Shown here in pieces: positions 1 to 8,475 of a DNA stretch of 45,660 nt (position 1 is the first letter of the stretch; each line of letters opens with the position of its first letter). The translations under genes were made by a program, and so were the position numbers. The DNA comes from Crossiella sp. SN42 (lineage in GTDB: Bacteria > Actinomycetota > Actinomycetes > Mycobacteriales > Pseudonocardiaceae). The DNA lies in assembly GCF_023897065.1 (NCBI RefSeq), contig NZ_JAMHIV010000054.1, positions 1 to 45,660 of the forward strand, given 5' to 3'. Below the pieces are notes generated by a model. That model saw only the letters and a program-made list of their open reading frames with translations, made no database searches and had not been told where the DNA came from.

Positions 1-26
1 CCGGTCCCGGGGGCGTTGTCGTGGGA

Positions 27-971
27 TCAGACCGGAACGCCGTCCCAGCGGATGGCGAAGGTGCCGGGGCCGACGTCCTGGGCGGTGGCGTGCACCGAGC
101 CGGCAGGCGAGACGGTGAGGGCCCGGCGGCGGGTGCCGGTCGGCGAGCTGAGCGGGCTGGTGACCTGGTAGGCGCGTTGCGGCAGGGCGTCCGGGTGGAA
201 GCGGATCTCGGCCAGGTAGTCGCGGACCGGGCGGCGGAACTTGCGGCAGAACATCTCGCCCTGGCGGGGCGGCGAGCCCGCCGGGCTGAGGATCTCGAAC
301 TCCATCATCACCGTCTCGCCCCTGGCCAGCGGGATGTCGAAGAGCAGCTCGGCGGCCATCAGCCCGCTCTCCGGATCGACCGCGACCGTGCCCAACCGGC
401 AGTGCCGCAAGGGGACCAGGTCGGCGGCCAGGCCGCGCGGGTGCCGGGGGTCGAAGACCACCAGCCAGCGGTCCGCGCCGTCGGCGTCGGCGCGCAGCAC
501 CTGCTTGACCCGCAGGCTTCGCTGCCGCCCGTCCCGGCCGACCTCGACCAGGTCGTGCTGGCTCAGCCTGGTCAGCAGGCCGTCCGAGCTGGTGTCCACA
601 GTGGACAGCAGAGCGCCGAGGCGGTCCGGGCGGGACCAGAGCTGTTCCACCGGCGGCGCGGGGACCGGGGTCATGGCGTGCCTGCCGCGCGGGCGGGGCG
701 GGCCGACCAGGATGCGCAGCGCGGCCTCCGGCAGCCCGAGCACGGACTCCAGGTGCGCCAGCACCAGGAAGGAGTCCTCGCGTTCGGGCTGGCGGCGGCC
801 GGACTGCCAGTTGCTCAGGGTCGCCACGCTCACCGCGGCGCCGCGGGTGCGTAATCGGTGCCGCACCCGGTCCAGGCTCAGGCCGCTGGCCTGGATCGCG
901 GCGCGCAGCGCGGCCGGGAACGGTCCGGTGCGGAGCAGGGTGGGCAGGTCGGGGGAAACGGCCAGTGTCAT
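27..971 (-). CDS. XRE-type helix-turn-helix transcriptional regulator
   Basis: The 314-aa protein has an N-terminal helix-turn-helix at about residues 25-65, with the motif SVATLSNWQSGRRQPERE typical of XRE/Cro-like DNA-binding domains. After it comes a roughly 200-residue region of mostly beta character that I do not recognise and that may sense a ligand or partner. No signal peptide or membrane segment is visible. The ATG start at 971 is followed directly by a plausible N-terminus. It is transcribed away from the neighbouring glycosidase genes' 3' end, with a 343-bp gap upstream that holds three copies of a GTGGC-rich repeat, possibly its own binding sites (inference). The target genes are unknown. 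I am confident of the regulator class and unsure of its role. Confidence 0.75.
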   Translation of the reverse strand: MTLAVSPDLPTLLRTGPFPAALRAAIQASGLSLDRVRHRLRTRGAAVSVATLSNWQSGRRQPEREDSFLVLAHLESVLGLPEAALRILVGPPRPRGRHAMTPVPAPPVEQLWSRPDRLGALLSTVDTSSDGLLTRLSQHDLVEVGRDGRQRSLRVKQVLRADADGADRWLVVFDPRHPRGLAADLVPLRHCRLGTVAVDPESGLMAAELLFDIPLARGETVMMEFEILSPAGSPPRQGEMFCRKFRRPVRDYLAEIRFHPDALPQRAYQVTSPLSSPTGTRRRALTVSPAGSVHATAQDVGPGTFAIRWDGVPV

Positions 972-1314
972 GGAGTTGTCCCGTGGGTCTCTGGTGGCAG
1001 GGGAGACTTGCGCTACGGGATCAGCGACAGGCCGCGGAAGCCACCCGGACGAGGTCGATGTGACCCCGGGTGGTCAGGAATGCCTGCGGTGCCATGGGTT
1101 TGACGCTAGGGGCGATCGTTTTGTGGTGTCAACGGGCTCTCAGCCCCTGGACGCCTGGCCGCGTTCCTGGTGGCCAGGTACGCAGCCAGGCTCGCCAGAC
1201 GGCCCAGTGGCGGCGGGAATGCGTTCTCCCGTGGCGGCGGGAGACTTGCAATCCTGGGCCAGCACACCGCCGATCGATGCGGGCCATCCGAGTGATGTGG
1301 TTACGCCATCAGCA
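972..1314. promoter_or_regulatory. Intergenic region with three GTGGC(G/A)G-type direct repeats
   Basis: This 343-bp gap lies between the regulator start and the remnant NPCBM domain. It contains GTGGCAGGGGAGACTTGC (994-1011), GTGGCGGCGGGAATGCG (1207-1223) and GTGGCGGCGGGAGACTTGC (1231-1249). The first and third share GGGAGACTTGC. They could be sites for the helix-turn-helix protein encoded next door (inference). A small hairpin, CCTGGCC/GGCCAGG at about 1153-1178, could end the glycosidase operon. No gene is supported here. Confidence 0.35.
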
Positions 1315-1551
1315 TCAGCCGCAGGTCAGCTTGGCCTCCGCCCAGTCCGCGTGGTCGTGGTTGATGTTGTCCCCGCCGTCGGTGACCACCAGCCGGAGTT
1401 GTTCCGCGCCACCGACATCCGCGGTGACCGTGGTCGGTCCGCCGGCCCCGGTGAGCACGCCGGTGGCCGCCTTCCGGACCCCGTCCGCGTGCACCTCGAA
1501 GACCACCGAGCTGGTGCCGCCGATGGTCAGCGGCTTGCCGTCACCGGCGGC
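1315..1551 (-). pseudogene. Remnant of an NPCBM carbohydrate-binding domain downstream of the alpha-galactosidase
   Basis: In the minus frame shifted by one from the GH27 gene, the translation reads AAGDGKPLTIGG, then VVFEVHADG, then LRLVVTDGGDNINHDHADWA and a final LTCG. These are the start and end blocks of an NPCBM (novel putative carbohydrate-binding module) domain. The usual middle block with the KGLGxHA motif is missing, so IGGT runs straight into SSVVFEV. The domain is out of frame with the GH27 coding sequence, which stops at 1527. At least one frameshift or deletion at the junction and one internal deletion of about 35-40 codons are needed to explain this. It is most likely a decayed C-terminal module, although an assembly error in a GC-rich tract is possible. 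Confidence 0.6.
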
Positions 1552-2756
1552 GGGGTCTGCGCGCCGGCCCGGCTGACCCGGTACATCACCGTGCCGTGCG
1601 CGGGCACGGAGGCGCTGATCGCGCCGGTGCTGGTGCCGGTGGCCTTGGACCACAGGTCCTTGAGCCGGAAGTTGTTGCCGGACAGGCCGATCTCCGCGGC
1701 GGTGGTGCTGATGGTCCGGGCCGAGGAGTTCTCGTTGAACAGCGCCACCGCGACATCGCCGCCGGCCAGCGGCTTGGCGATCACATACGTGCCGCCGGAT
1801 GCCTTGACCTGCCTGCCCTGCACGCCCTTGACGTCCTGGTCCACGTCGATGACGTCCTTGTTCAGCAGGGTGGCGAAGTTCTCCTGGCTGACCTTGCGCA
1901 GGTCCGCGCCGATCAGCAGCGGCGCGGCCATGATCGCCCACAGGCTGAAGTGCGAGCGGTACTCCGTCGGGGTCATGCCGCCGTTGCCGACCTCCAGCAT
2001 GTCCGGGTCGTTCCACGCGCCGGGCTTGGCGTACTGGGCCAGTGGCAGGTTCTTCTTGAAGATCTGCACCATCTTGGCCCAGGTGTCGTTGATGTCACCG
2101 GTGGTGCGCCACAGGTTGCCGACGTCCTGCGCCCACTCCCAGGGCTTGTTCTGGCCCCACTCGCAGATGGAGAACACGATCGGGCGGCCGGTGGCCTTCA
2201 GCGCGTCGCGCATCTTGCGGTAGCGCTGTTTGGCGTCCACGCCCTGGTTGTTGCAGTTGTCATATTTGAGGTAGTCCACGCCCCAGGAGGCGAACAGCCT
2301 GGCGTCCTGCTCCTCGTGGCCGAGGCCGCCGGGGAAGCCGAGCGTGTTGCAGGTCTTGGTGCCCGCGCTGGTGTAGATGCCGAACTTCAGGCCCTTGCCG
2401 TGCACGTAGTCGGCGACGAACTTGATGCCGCGCGGGAACCGCTTCGGGTCGGGTTCCAGGTCGCCCTGGGCGTTGCGGGAGGTCTTGGCCCAGCAGTCGT
2501 CGATGTTGACGTACTGATAGCCCACGTCCTTGAGGCCCTTGCTGACGAAGATGTCGGCCATGTCCATGACCATCTTCTCGTTGAACTCCGCGCGGCAGTG
2601 CGTGGTGTTCCAGTTGTTGAAGCCCATCGGGGGTGTGCGGGCCAGTCCGTTCTCCAGCGCCTCGGCCTGCGGTGCGGCCACGGTGGTCAGCACGAGCCCG
2701 GTCGCGGCGACCACGGTGGACGCCGCGGCCAGCACGGCCGTCAGTCTTCTGCGCAC
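1527..2756 (-). CDS. Secreted alpha-galactosidase, glycoside hydrolase family 27
   Basis: The 409-aa protein hydrolyses terminal alpha-galactosides outside the cell (family knowledge). A signal peptide covers about residues 1-34 and ends near AAPQAEA. The GH27 barrel starts at TPPMGFNNWN, has the substrate-binding YQYVNIDDCW, the nucleophile in YLKYDNCN (about D166) and the acid/base in WNDPDML (about D252). A C-terminal beta domain ends at GTVMYRVS. I chose the GTG at 2756 because a strong GGAGGAAGGAG ribosome site lies just upstream and a signal peptide follows. It sits 44 nt downstream of the GH95-like gene and is surely cotranscribed. The reading frame runs off into ASR-stop, and an out-of-frame NPCBM remnant follows, so the enzyme probably lost its binding module. 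Melibiase activity is likely; the natural substrate is unknown. Confidence 0.85.
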   Translation of the reverse strand: MRRRLTAVLAAASTVVAATGLVLTTVAAPQAEALENGLARTPPMGFNNWNTTHCRAEFNEKMVMDMADIFVSKGLKDVGYQYVNIDDCWAKTSRNAQGDLEPDPKRFPRGIKFVADYVHGKGLKFGIYTSAGTKTCNTLGFPGGLGHEEQDARLFASWGVDYLKYDNCNNQGVDAKQRYRKMRDALKATGRPIVFSICEWGQNKPWEWAQDVGNLWRTTGDINDTWAKMVQIFKKNLPLAQYAKPGAWNDPDMLEVGNGGMTPTEYRSHFSLWAIMAAPLLIGADLRKVSQENFATLLNKDVIDVDQDVKGVQGRQVKASGGTYVIAKPLAGGDVAVALFNENSSARTISTTAAEIGLSGNNFRLKDLWSKATGTSTGAISASVPAHGTVMYRVSRAGAQTPPPVTASR

Positions 2757-2800
2757 GACAACTCCTTCCTCCGGCAACGGGTTTCGTGGCGGCGAGGTGA

Positions 2801-5092
2801 CTAGGGCAGGCCCCAGGGCTGGCCGGGGCCGGAAATTTTGACCGGTGCGATGGTCAGGTCCGGCAGCGCGCCCTGCGGGTGCACCACCGCGGTGCCGCCG
2901 CGCGGCAGGTCGATCTCGACCACGCCGCCGGGCCGCTCGCCGAACCGGACCGGCGAGCCGTCCGGGCGGCTGACCTGGATCGGCCGCAGGATCCCGTGCC
3001 GCACCCGGCACGGCGAACCCGCCTTGCTGTGCAACACAATCCACCGCGTCCGCCCGCCCTTGCGGACCGCGCTGACCTCGAACGCACCCTCGGTGAGGAA
3101 CTTGTCCACGGTGACCTCGGCCCAGCCGCGCGGCACCGCCGGGAAGATCCGGATGAGCTCGCCCCAGCTCTGCACCAGCATGTCGTGCAGGGACTGCGCA
3201 GCCGACAGCGGCGTCTCCACCACCGGGCTGCCCTCGCGGTACATGGTGTTCTCGGTGACCGGGTACCTGGTGCTGGGGTCGAAGAACTTCAGCAGGTAGG
3301 CCAGCGCCTCGTCGCCGCGGCCGAGCCCAGCCAGCATCGAGGCGGCCCCGGTGTAGCTGTAGCCGCGATGCGCGCCCTGCAAGGCGTGCCAGTGCTTGAT
3401 GGAGGTCTCGATCAGCGCGCGCTGGGCCGGGTCCTCGCCGGTGATCTCGTAGAGCGGGTACACCATCAGCAGGTGCGAGTAGTGCCGGTGCGACTTCTCG
3501 TACGGCACCCCCGCGCCGATCATGAACCCGTTCGCGTCCTTCGGGTACGGCACCAGCTCGCGCAGCACCTGCCGCCACTTCGTCGCCAGCGGATCGTTGA
3601 TGCCGAGCTTCTCGTTGGCGTACAACAAGGTTCGGCAGCCCCAGCGGATCAGCGCCAGGTCGTAGTTGCAGTCCGGCGCGTTGCCGTACTCGGGGGAGTG
3701 GGTCTCCGGCAGGTGCAGCTTGCCGTCGGTACCGGGCTTGAGGAAGTGCAGGTAGTAGTTGATGGCCCGGCGCAGGATCGGGAAGATCGTCTCCCGCAGG
3801 ATCGAGACGTCCATGGTGTGCCGGTAGGTCAGCCACACGTTGTGCAGCGCCCAGGTCAGGTTGCCGACCTCGGGGCTGCCGCCGCCGTCGCCGGGCCGGG
3901 CTACGTAGCTGCCCTTGAGCGTGGTGCGGTCCGTGCTGCGGCCGACCCCGGCCGAATCATGTTGGTACTCCGGCCGAACGTTCTTGATCAGCTGCGCCTG
4001 GTTGTCCCGCAGCGTGCTGGTGATCGCGTCCAGCTCGACGTGGTTGCTGCCGTGGATGAGCCAGTACTCCAGCTGCACGTTGAGGTTCCACCACACCGCC
4101 GGCCAGCCGGTCGGCTCGAACCACGGCCCGCAGGTGGCCATCACGGTGCCGCCGGCCCTGGTGCCGGCGGCGGTCTTGTACAGCTGGATCCACCAGAAGC
4201 TCTGCAACCGCTGGTCCGGCAGCGAGACAAAGCTCCTGCGGTAGAAGGCATGCCACCACTCCCGGTGGCTGGCGACCAGTCCGGCGACCCCGGTCGAGGC
4301 CGCCTCGCGGACCAGCTTGAGCGCCTCGGCCTCGGCGGTGCGCGCCGGGAAGCTGTGCGCCACCGCGAGCAGCAGGGTGTGCTCGCCGGAGGTCCAGGCC
4401 GGGTTCCGGTAGGCGGTCGCGGTCTGCCCACCGGCCAGCATCTCCTGCCGCACCACGCTTTCCGCGCCGCTGGTGTCCAGCACCGGGTCCGGGTTGGGGG
4501 TGTAGCCCGACGGCGGGTCGGGCCGGGTGCTGACCGCGGGTTCGGGGTGGAAGACCCAGCGCACCCGCTCACCACCGCTGGGCGTCACCTGGGCCAGCAG
4601 CACCGAGCGGGTGGTGTGCACAAACGCGCGCAGCCTCAGCGTGCCCGCGGAGGTGGTCACGGTGCCGGTGAACTCGCCGTGCCACAGGTCCAGCCGCCAG
4701 TCCACGCCGGTGATCGTGCCCGCCGGTTCCAGGGTCAGGTGGCCCACCGGCAGGCGGCACACGCCGTGCCCGCTGCCGAACCGCGGCCGGTGGTCCTGCA
4801 CCTCGGCGTGCTGCACGCTGAACCGGATCGCGTTGCGGCCCGGCTCCTTGCGGATGATCGAGCCCAGCCTGCCGTCGCCGAGGAACGGCCCCTGCCACCA
4901 CTCGGCGGGCATCCTCCGCCACACCGGGTCCTGCGCCGCCAGGAACTTCGCCCAGTCCACTTCGGACAGTCCGGTGATCCCGGTGCGGTCGGCTGCCGCC
5001 GCGACTCCCGGCACGGCCGCACCAGCCACTCCGGCCGCGGCGGTGGCCACCAGGAAGGTCCGCCGAGAAAGATCCCATCTCTGCTCATCCAT
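2801..5092 (-). CDS. Tat-exported glycoside hydrolase, GH95-like (alpha-L-fucosidase/galactosidase clan)
   Basis: The 763-aa protein begins with a twin-arginine signal (LSRRTFLVATAAAGVAG, ending near AVPGVAAAA), so it is exported folded. An N-terminal beta-sandwich region (WWQGPFLGDGRLGSII) is followed by an alpha-helical barrel. The motif LPETHSPEYG near residue 465 matches the catalytic glutamate block of GH95-type enzymes (E468). A C-terminal beta domain ends the protein. A TTG six bases upstream is in frame, but the ATG at 5092 has AAGAGG at the proper distance and is preferred. It is the first gene of a two-gene operon with the GH27 enzyme, which suggests attack on a galactose- or fucose-containing plant or fungal polysaccharide (inference). 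Exact specificity cannot be read from sequence; another GH65/GH95-clan activity is possible. Confidence 0.7.
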   Translation of the reverse strand: MDEQRWDLSRRTFLVATAAAGVAGAAVPGVAAAADRTGITGLSEVDWAKFLAAQDPVWRRMPAEWWQGPFLGDGRLGSIIRKEPGRNAIRFSVQHAEVQDHRPRFGSGHGVCRLPVGHLTLEPAGTITGVDWRLDLWHGEFTGTVTTSAGTLRLRAFVHTTRSVLLAQVTPSGGERVRWVFHPEPAVSTRPDPPSGYTPNPDPVLDTSGAESVVRQEMLAGGQTATAYRNPAWTSGEHTLLLAVAHSFPARTAEAEALKLVREAASTGVAGLVASHREWWHAFYRRSFVSLPDQRLQSFWWIQLYKTAAGTRAGGTVMATCGPWFEPTGWPAVWWNLNVQLEYWLIHGSNHVELDAITSTLRDNQAQLIKNVRPEYQHDSAGVGRSTDRTTLKGSYVARPGDGGGSPEVGNLTWALHNVWLTYRHTMDVSILRETIFPILRRAINYYLHFLKPGTDGKLHLPETHSPEYGNAPDCNYDLALIRWGCRTLLYANEKLGINDPLATKWRQVLRELVPYPKDANGFMIGAGVPYEKSHRHYSHLLMVYPLYEITGEDPAQRALIETSIKHWHALQGAHRGYSYTGAASMLAGLGRGDEALAYLLKFFDPSTRYPVTENTMYREGSPVVETPLSAAQSLHDMLVQSWGELIRIFPAVPRGWAEVTVDKFLTEGAFEVSAVRKGGRTRWIVLHSKAGSPCRVRHGILRPIQVSRPDGSPVRFGERPGGVVEIDLPRGGTAVVHPQGALPDLTIAPVKISGPGQPWGLP

Positions 5093-5155
5093 CGACAAGC
5101 CTCTTCCGCTGACGTGGATGGGACGATGGCGGCTTCGACCCCGTTGTCGTGCACG

Positions 5156-5215
5156 AAGTTAGGAGTGGCGGCCCCGGCGAGTCAATGCGCCGACCAGGTA
5201 AGAGATCGGATGTAT
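5156..5215 (-). promoter_or_regulatory. Promoter of the glycoside hydrolase operon with upstream ATCGGATGTAT site
   Basis: Read on the minus strand, TTGACT (5180-5185) and TAACTT (5156-5161) are separated by 18 nt, a good housekeeping-type promoter. The leader to the ATG at 5092 would be about 57 nt. About 20 nt upstream of the -35 box lies ATCGGATGTAT (5205-5215, plus strand), which resembles half of a GntR- or LacI-type operator and may mediate sugar control (inference). Confidence 0.5.
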
Positions 5216-5242
5216 AGGTTTTCGAAGCGGGCTTTGGCAGAC

Positions 5243-5278
5243 AAAAAAGACCCCCGGTCCGCAGTGGACCGGGGGTCT
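5243..5278 (-). terminator. Rho-independent terminator of the DUF349 gene
   Basis: A perfect 13-bp stem, AGACCCCCGGTCC (5248-5260) with GGACCGGGGGTCT (5266-5278), has a 5-nt loop and is followed on the minus strand by six T residues (5243-5248). It lies just after the stop codon of the minus-strand DUF349 gene and is a textbook intrinsic terminator. Confidence 0.93.
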
Positions 5279-5290
5279 AGCTGTCGCTGG

Positions 5291-6610
5291 TCAGCGGCTC
5301 GCGAGGGAGTCCTCGGCGGCGGCCAGCCACTCGCGCCACTGCGCGGCCTGGGCCTCGGCCTCCTTGGCCTTGCGGTCGTTGCCCGCCGAGCGCGCCTTGG
5401 CCGCCTGGGACTCGAACTGCTCGACCCGCTCGCGGAACTGGGCGACCCTGGCCTCGGCCTCCGGGTCGGAGCGGCGCCACTGCGCGTCCACCGCGCCGCG
5501 CACCTTCTCCTCGACCGCGCGCAGCCGGCCCTCCAGCTCGCGGACCCGCTCCCTGGGCACCTTGCCGATCTCGTCCCAGCGCTCCTGCAGCTTGTACAGC
5601 TGGGCGCGCGCGGCCTCCAGCCCACCGGGACCGGCCGGGTCGATCTGCTCGGCCTCGGCCAGCAGCTCTTCCTTGCGCCGGGCGTTCTCGCCGAACTCGG
5701 CGTCCCGCTCGGAGAAGGCCTCGGAGCGGCGGGCGAAGAACCGGTCCTGCGCGCCGCGGAAACGCTGCCAGAGCGCGTCATCGGCGTCCTTCGGAGCCCG
5801 GCCCGCGGCCTTCCACTCCGTCATCAGGTCCTTGTAGCGGGTGGCCGTGTCGCCCCAGTCGTCGGAGTCGGCGATCCGCTCGGCCTCCTCCACGATCTCC
5901 TGCTTGCGCTGCTTCGCGGTGGCCCGCTGCCGGTCCAGGTCCGCGAAGTGCGAGCCGCGCCGCCGGTTGAAGGCGTCGCGGGCCTTGGCGAAGCGCCGCC
6001 ACAGCTGCTCGTCGGTCTTGCGGTCGACCCCGCGCACGGCCTTCCACTCGTCCAGCATCTGGCGCAGCCGGTCCCCGGCCACCTTCCACTGGGTGGAGTC
6101 CTCGGCGATCTGCTCGGCCTCGTCGACCAGCGCCTGCTTCTTGGCCACCGCCTCGATCCGGGCGGCCTCCTTGGCGGCCTTGCCCGCCTCGACCGCGGCC
6201 TCGGCCTTGACGATCAGCGTCTCCAGCTTCGCGGCCAGCGAGGCCAGGTCGCCGACCACGTGCGCCTCGGCCAGGCTGTCCTTGATCGTGCGCACGCTGG
6301 CCAGCGCCTGCTTCGGGTCACCGGCGCCGGAGGTCAGCCGGGTGTCCAGCAGCTCGACCTCGGTGCGCACGTCGTCGAAGCGGCGCGCGAAGTGCGCCAG
6401 CCCCTCGGCGGGCTCGCCCGCCTGCCACGACCCGACCGAACGCTCGCCCTCTTCGGTGCGCACGTACACGGTGCCATCGGCATCGACCCTGCCCCAGCGG
6501 CCTGGATCGTCGGACGCGACCGGCACCGATGGTGCCGGGCCCGCGCCGCCTGGGTGCTGCGCCGGTGTGGCCGCAGCTACAGTCGCCAGGTTCGTGTCCT
6601 GGTCCGTCAT
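5291..6610 (-). CDS. DUF349 domain coiled-coil protein
   Basis: The 439-aa protein is highly charged and helical. It contains tandem DUF349 units recognisable by repeated W-[K/R]-x-[A/V] and LW.RF blocks (QWKVAGDRLRQMLDEWKAV, DEQLWRRFAKARDAF, TRYKDLMTEWKAAG, DALWQRFRGAQDRFFARR). The N-terminal 60 residues are low in complexity, and the C-terminus is a long coiled coil. The start at 6610 is set by AAGGAGGAG six bases upstream. The codons reaching further upstream lack a ribosome site. The family is widespread in actinobacteria next to miaB/miaA (Rv2731 type in mycobacteria), and its function is not established. It has its own leader with two hairpins and a strong terminator, so it is monocistronic. 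Confidence 0.85.
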   Translation of the reverse strand: MTDQDTNLATVAAATPAQHPGGAGPAPSVPVASDDPGRWGRVDADGTVYVRTEEGERSVGSWQAGEPAEGLAHFARRFDDVRTEVELLDTRLTSGAGDPKQALASVRTIKDSLAEAHVVGDLASLAAKLETLIVKAEAAVEAGKAAKEAARIEAVAKKQALVDEAEQIAEDSTQWKVAGDRLRQMLDEWKAVRGVDRKTDEQLWRRFAKARDAFNRRRGSHFADLDRQRATAKQRKQEIVEEAERIADSDDWGDTATRYKDLMTEWKAAGRAPKDADDALWQRFRGAQDRFFARRSEAFSERDAEFGENARRKEELLAEAEQIDPAGPGGLEAARAQLYKLQERWDEIGKVPRERVRELEGRLRAVEEKVRGAVDAQWRRSDPEAEARVAQFRERVEQFESQAAKARSAGNDRKAKEAEAQAAQWREWLAAAEDSLASR

Positions 6611-6826
6611 CGCCGGCTCCTCCTTGACTGCCCGCCTCGCTCGCCCGCGTCTGATCGCGGGCGCCCCGCAGCAGCGGGGCCAGTGCACGTCGCCGAGGAC
6701 CGGCACTCGCGGTCCTCGACGCCGCATTCAAACAGGTCAGGGCCGCTCGTGGTACTCCTGGGCCAGGTTGTGACCTTGCTTTTGCCTACGGTCGGCCCTC
6801 GCCGAGCCCCACTAGCCTTGATGCTC
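6611..6826. promoter_or_regulatory. Divergent promoter region and hairpin-rich leader of the DUF349 gene
   Basis: This 216-bp gap separates two divergent genes. Two perfect hairpins lie in the DUF349 leader: GCCCCGC/GCGGGGC (6663-6669 and 6674-6680) and CGAGGACCG/CGGTCCTCG (6694-6702 and 6710-6718). A TAGCCT box (6813-6818) serves the plus-strand gene, 8 nt before its GTG. The hairpins may act in mRNA stability or control; no known riboswitch is recognised. Confidence 0.4.
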
Positions 6827-7525
6827 GTGATCGCCCGAGTCGCCTTCGCGCCCCATCCACCCCTGTTGGTACCCGAACTGGTGACCGGCGCCGCCACCGA
6901 GACCGAAGCGTTGCGCCAAGCCTGCCTGCGCGCCGCCCGCACCCTCACCGAAGTGGCCGAGGACTGGCTGGTGATAGCGGTTGACCAGGCCGGACCCGCC
7001 ACCCTCGGACCCGCCTCCAGGGGCACCTTCGCCGGGTTCGGCGTCGAGCTGGAGGTCGACCTGGGCGCGGGGGAGGGCCCGGCCGATCCGCTGCTGCCGG
7101 TCCCGGCGCTGGTCGCGGGCTGGCTGCGCGCGCACGCGGGCGCACGCTCCGCGCAGGTGCGCCTGTTACCGCCGGACCTGTCCCCGGCCGAATGCCACGA
7201 AATGGGGACCCGGCTGGCCGACGGACCGGCCCGGACCGGCCTGTTCGTGCTCGCCGACTCCTCGGCCCGGCTCACCCCGCGCTCCCCGGTCCCGCCGGAT
7301 GAGCGCGCGCCCGCCTTCGACGCGGCCATTTCCGGCGCGCTGGCCGGGGGCGATCCGGCCCCGCTGGCCGCGCTGGACCCGGAGCTGGCCGTCGAGCTGT
7401 GGGCGCACGGCCGGGCCGCCTACCAGGTGGCCGCGGCCGCCACCGCCGGGCGGGACTGGCGGGCCGAGCTGCTCTACTCCGACTGTCCCTACGGCGTCGG
7501 CTACCACGTGGCGACCTGGGTCTAG
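6827..7525 (+). CDS. Conserved actinobacterial protein (Rv2728c-like, LigB/extradiol dioxygenase-like fold)
   Basis: The 232-aa protein starts with [13 protein letters not shown], resembling the metal-site start of class III extradiol dioxygenase (LigB/MEMO-like) proteins, and ends with [18 protein letters not shown]. Orthologues sit just before miaA in many actinobacteria. The biochemical role is not known, and the metal ligands of true dioxygenases are only partly present, so an enzyme activity should not be assumed. The start is uncertain. GTG 6827 is favoured because a TAGCCT box ends 8 nt before it, which suggests a leaderless mRNA. ATG 6821, two codons upstream and in frame, is the alternative. 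It is followed 43 nt later by miaA, which has its own -10 box. Confidence 0.7.
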   Translation: MIARVAFAPHPPLLVPELVTGAATETEALRQACLRAARTLTEVAEDWLVIAVDQAGPATLGPASRGTFAGFGVELEVDLGAGEGPADPLLPVPALVAGWLRAHAGARSAQVRLLPPDLSPAECHEMGTRLADGPARTGLFVLADSSARLTPRSPVPPDERAPAFDAAISGALAGGDPAPLAALDPELAVELWAHGRAAYQVAAAATAGRDWRAELLYSDCPYGVGYHVATWV

Positions 7526-7568
7526 GCGGCTCGCGAACACCCGGCGCAGCGGGAATTACGCTGTCCGG

Positions 7569-8471
7569 GTGCCTCCACTGCGTCCGCTCGCGATCGTCGG
7601 CCCCACCGCCTCCGGCAAGTCCGGGCTGGGCGTGCGGCTGGCTCAGCGACTGGGCGGCGAGGTGGTCAACGCGGACGCTTCCCAGCTCTACCGGGGCATG
7701 GACATCGGCACCGCCAAGCTCACCGAGGCCGAGCGGGAGGGCGTGCCGCACCACCTGCTCGACGTCCTGGAGGTCACCGAGACCGCCGCGGTGGCCGCCT
7801 ACCAGCGCGCGGCCAGAGCCTGTGTGGAGCAGCTGCTGGCGGCGGGCCGGGTGCCGATCCTGGTCGGCGGGTCCGGGCTGTACGTGCAGTCGGTGCTGGA
7901 CGACCTGGAGTTCCCCGGCACCGACCCGGACCTGCGCGCCGAGCTGGAGGCCGAGCTGGCCGAGGTCGGTTCGGCGGTGCTGCACGACCGGCTGGCCGAG
8001 CGGGACCCGGTGGCCGCCGCGGCCATCCTGCCCAGCAACGGGCGCCGGGTGGTGCGCGCGCTGGAGGTCATCCGGCTCACCGGGCAGCCGTTCTCCGCGA
8101 CCCTGCCCACGCCAGGGCCGCCCCGCTACGACACGGTGATCATCGGCTTGGCCCCGGAGTTACCCGCGCTGGACGCCCGGATCGAGCAGCGCACGGCCGG
8201 GATGTTCGCGGGCGGGCTGGTCGAGGAGGTGCGCAAGCTGGAGGCGGCCGGGCTGCGGGACGGACTCACCGCGTCCAGGGCGCTGGGCTACCAGCAGGTG
8301 CTGGCCGCCTTCGACGGTGAGCACGACCTGGCGACCGCGGCCGAGCTCACCACCCGGGCCACCCGGCGGTTCGTCCGGCGGCAGCGTTCCTGGTTCCGCA
8401 GGGACAAGCGCACGCACTGGTTCGACCCGGCGGACCCCGGCCTTGACCGGGCCGTGCTGGACGTAGTCTGA
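7569..8471 (+). CDS. miaA: tRNA dimethylallyltransferase MiaA
   Basis: The 300-aa enzyme transfers a dimethylallyl group to A37 of tRNAs reading UNN codons (i6A37). The P-loop GPTASGKS is at residues 11-18, followed by [17 protein letters not shown] with the catalytic aspartate (D36), [14 protein letters not shown], and the C-terminal [20 protein letters not shown]-binding segment. The length is normal. GTG 7569 is chosen because TACGCT (7557-7562) lies 6 nt upstream, making a leaderless promoter, and because the P-loop is at the expected distance from the N-terminus. dapF follows 4 nt after the stop. Confidence 0.97.
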   Translation: MPPLRPLAIVGPTASGKSGLGVRLAQRLGGEVVNADASQLYRGMDIGTAKLTEAEREGVPHHLLDVLEVTETAAVAAYQRAARACVEQLLAAGRVPILVGGSGLYVQSVLDDLEFPGTDPDLRAELEAELAEVGSAVLHDRLAERDPVAAAAILPSNGRRVVRALEVIRLTGQPFSATLPTPGPPRYDTVIIGLAPELPALDARIEQRTAGMFAGGLVEEVRKLEAAGLRDGLTASRALGYQQVLAAFDGEHDLATAAELTTRATRRFVRRQRSWFRRDKRTHWFDPADPGLDRAVLDVV

Positions 8472-8475
8472 ACTG

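Noticed and set aside
2757-3836. Upstream extension of the GH27 frame to give a 769-aa protein
   Set aside because: The extension is a shadow of the GH95-like gene in another frame. The real start with ribosome site and signal peptide is the GTG at 2756.
5243-5278. Member of the giant hairpin family
   Set aside because: It is a single 13-bp stem with a T-run immediately after a gene stop, an ordinary intrinsic terminator.
2879-6820. Very long plus-strand frame running into the Rv2728c-like gene
   Set aside because: It lies antisense to the GH95-like and DUF349 genes and has shadow composition. Only the part after about 6821 is a real gene.
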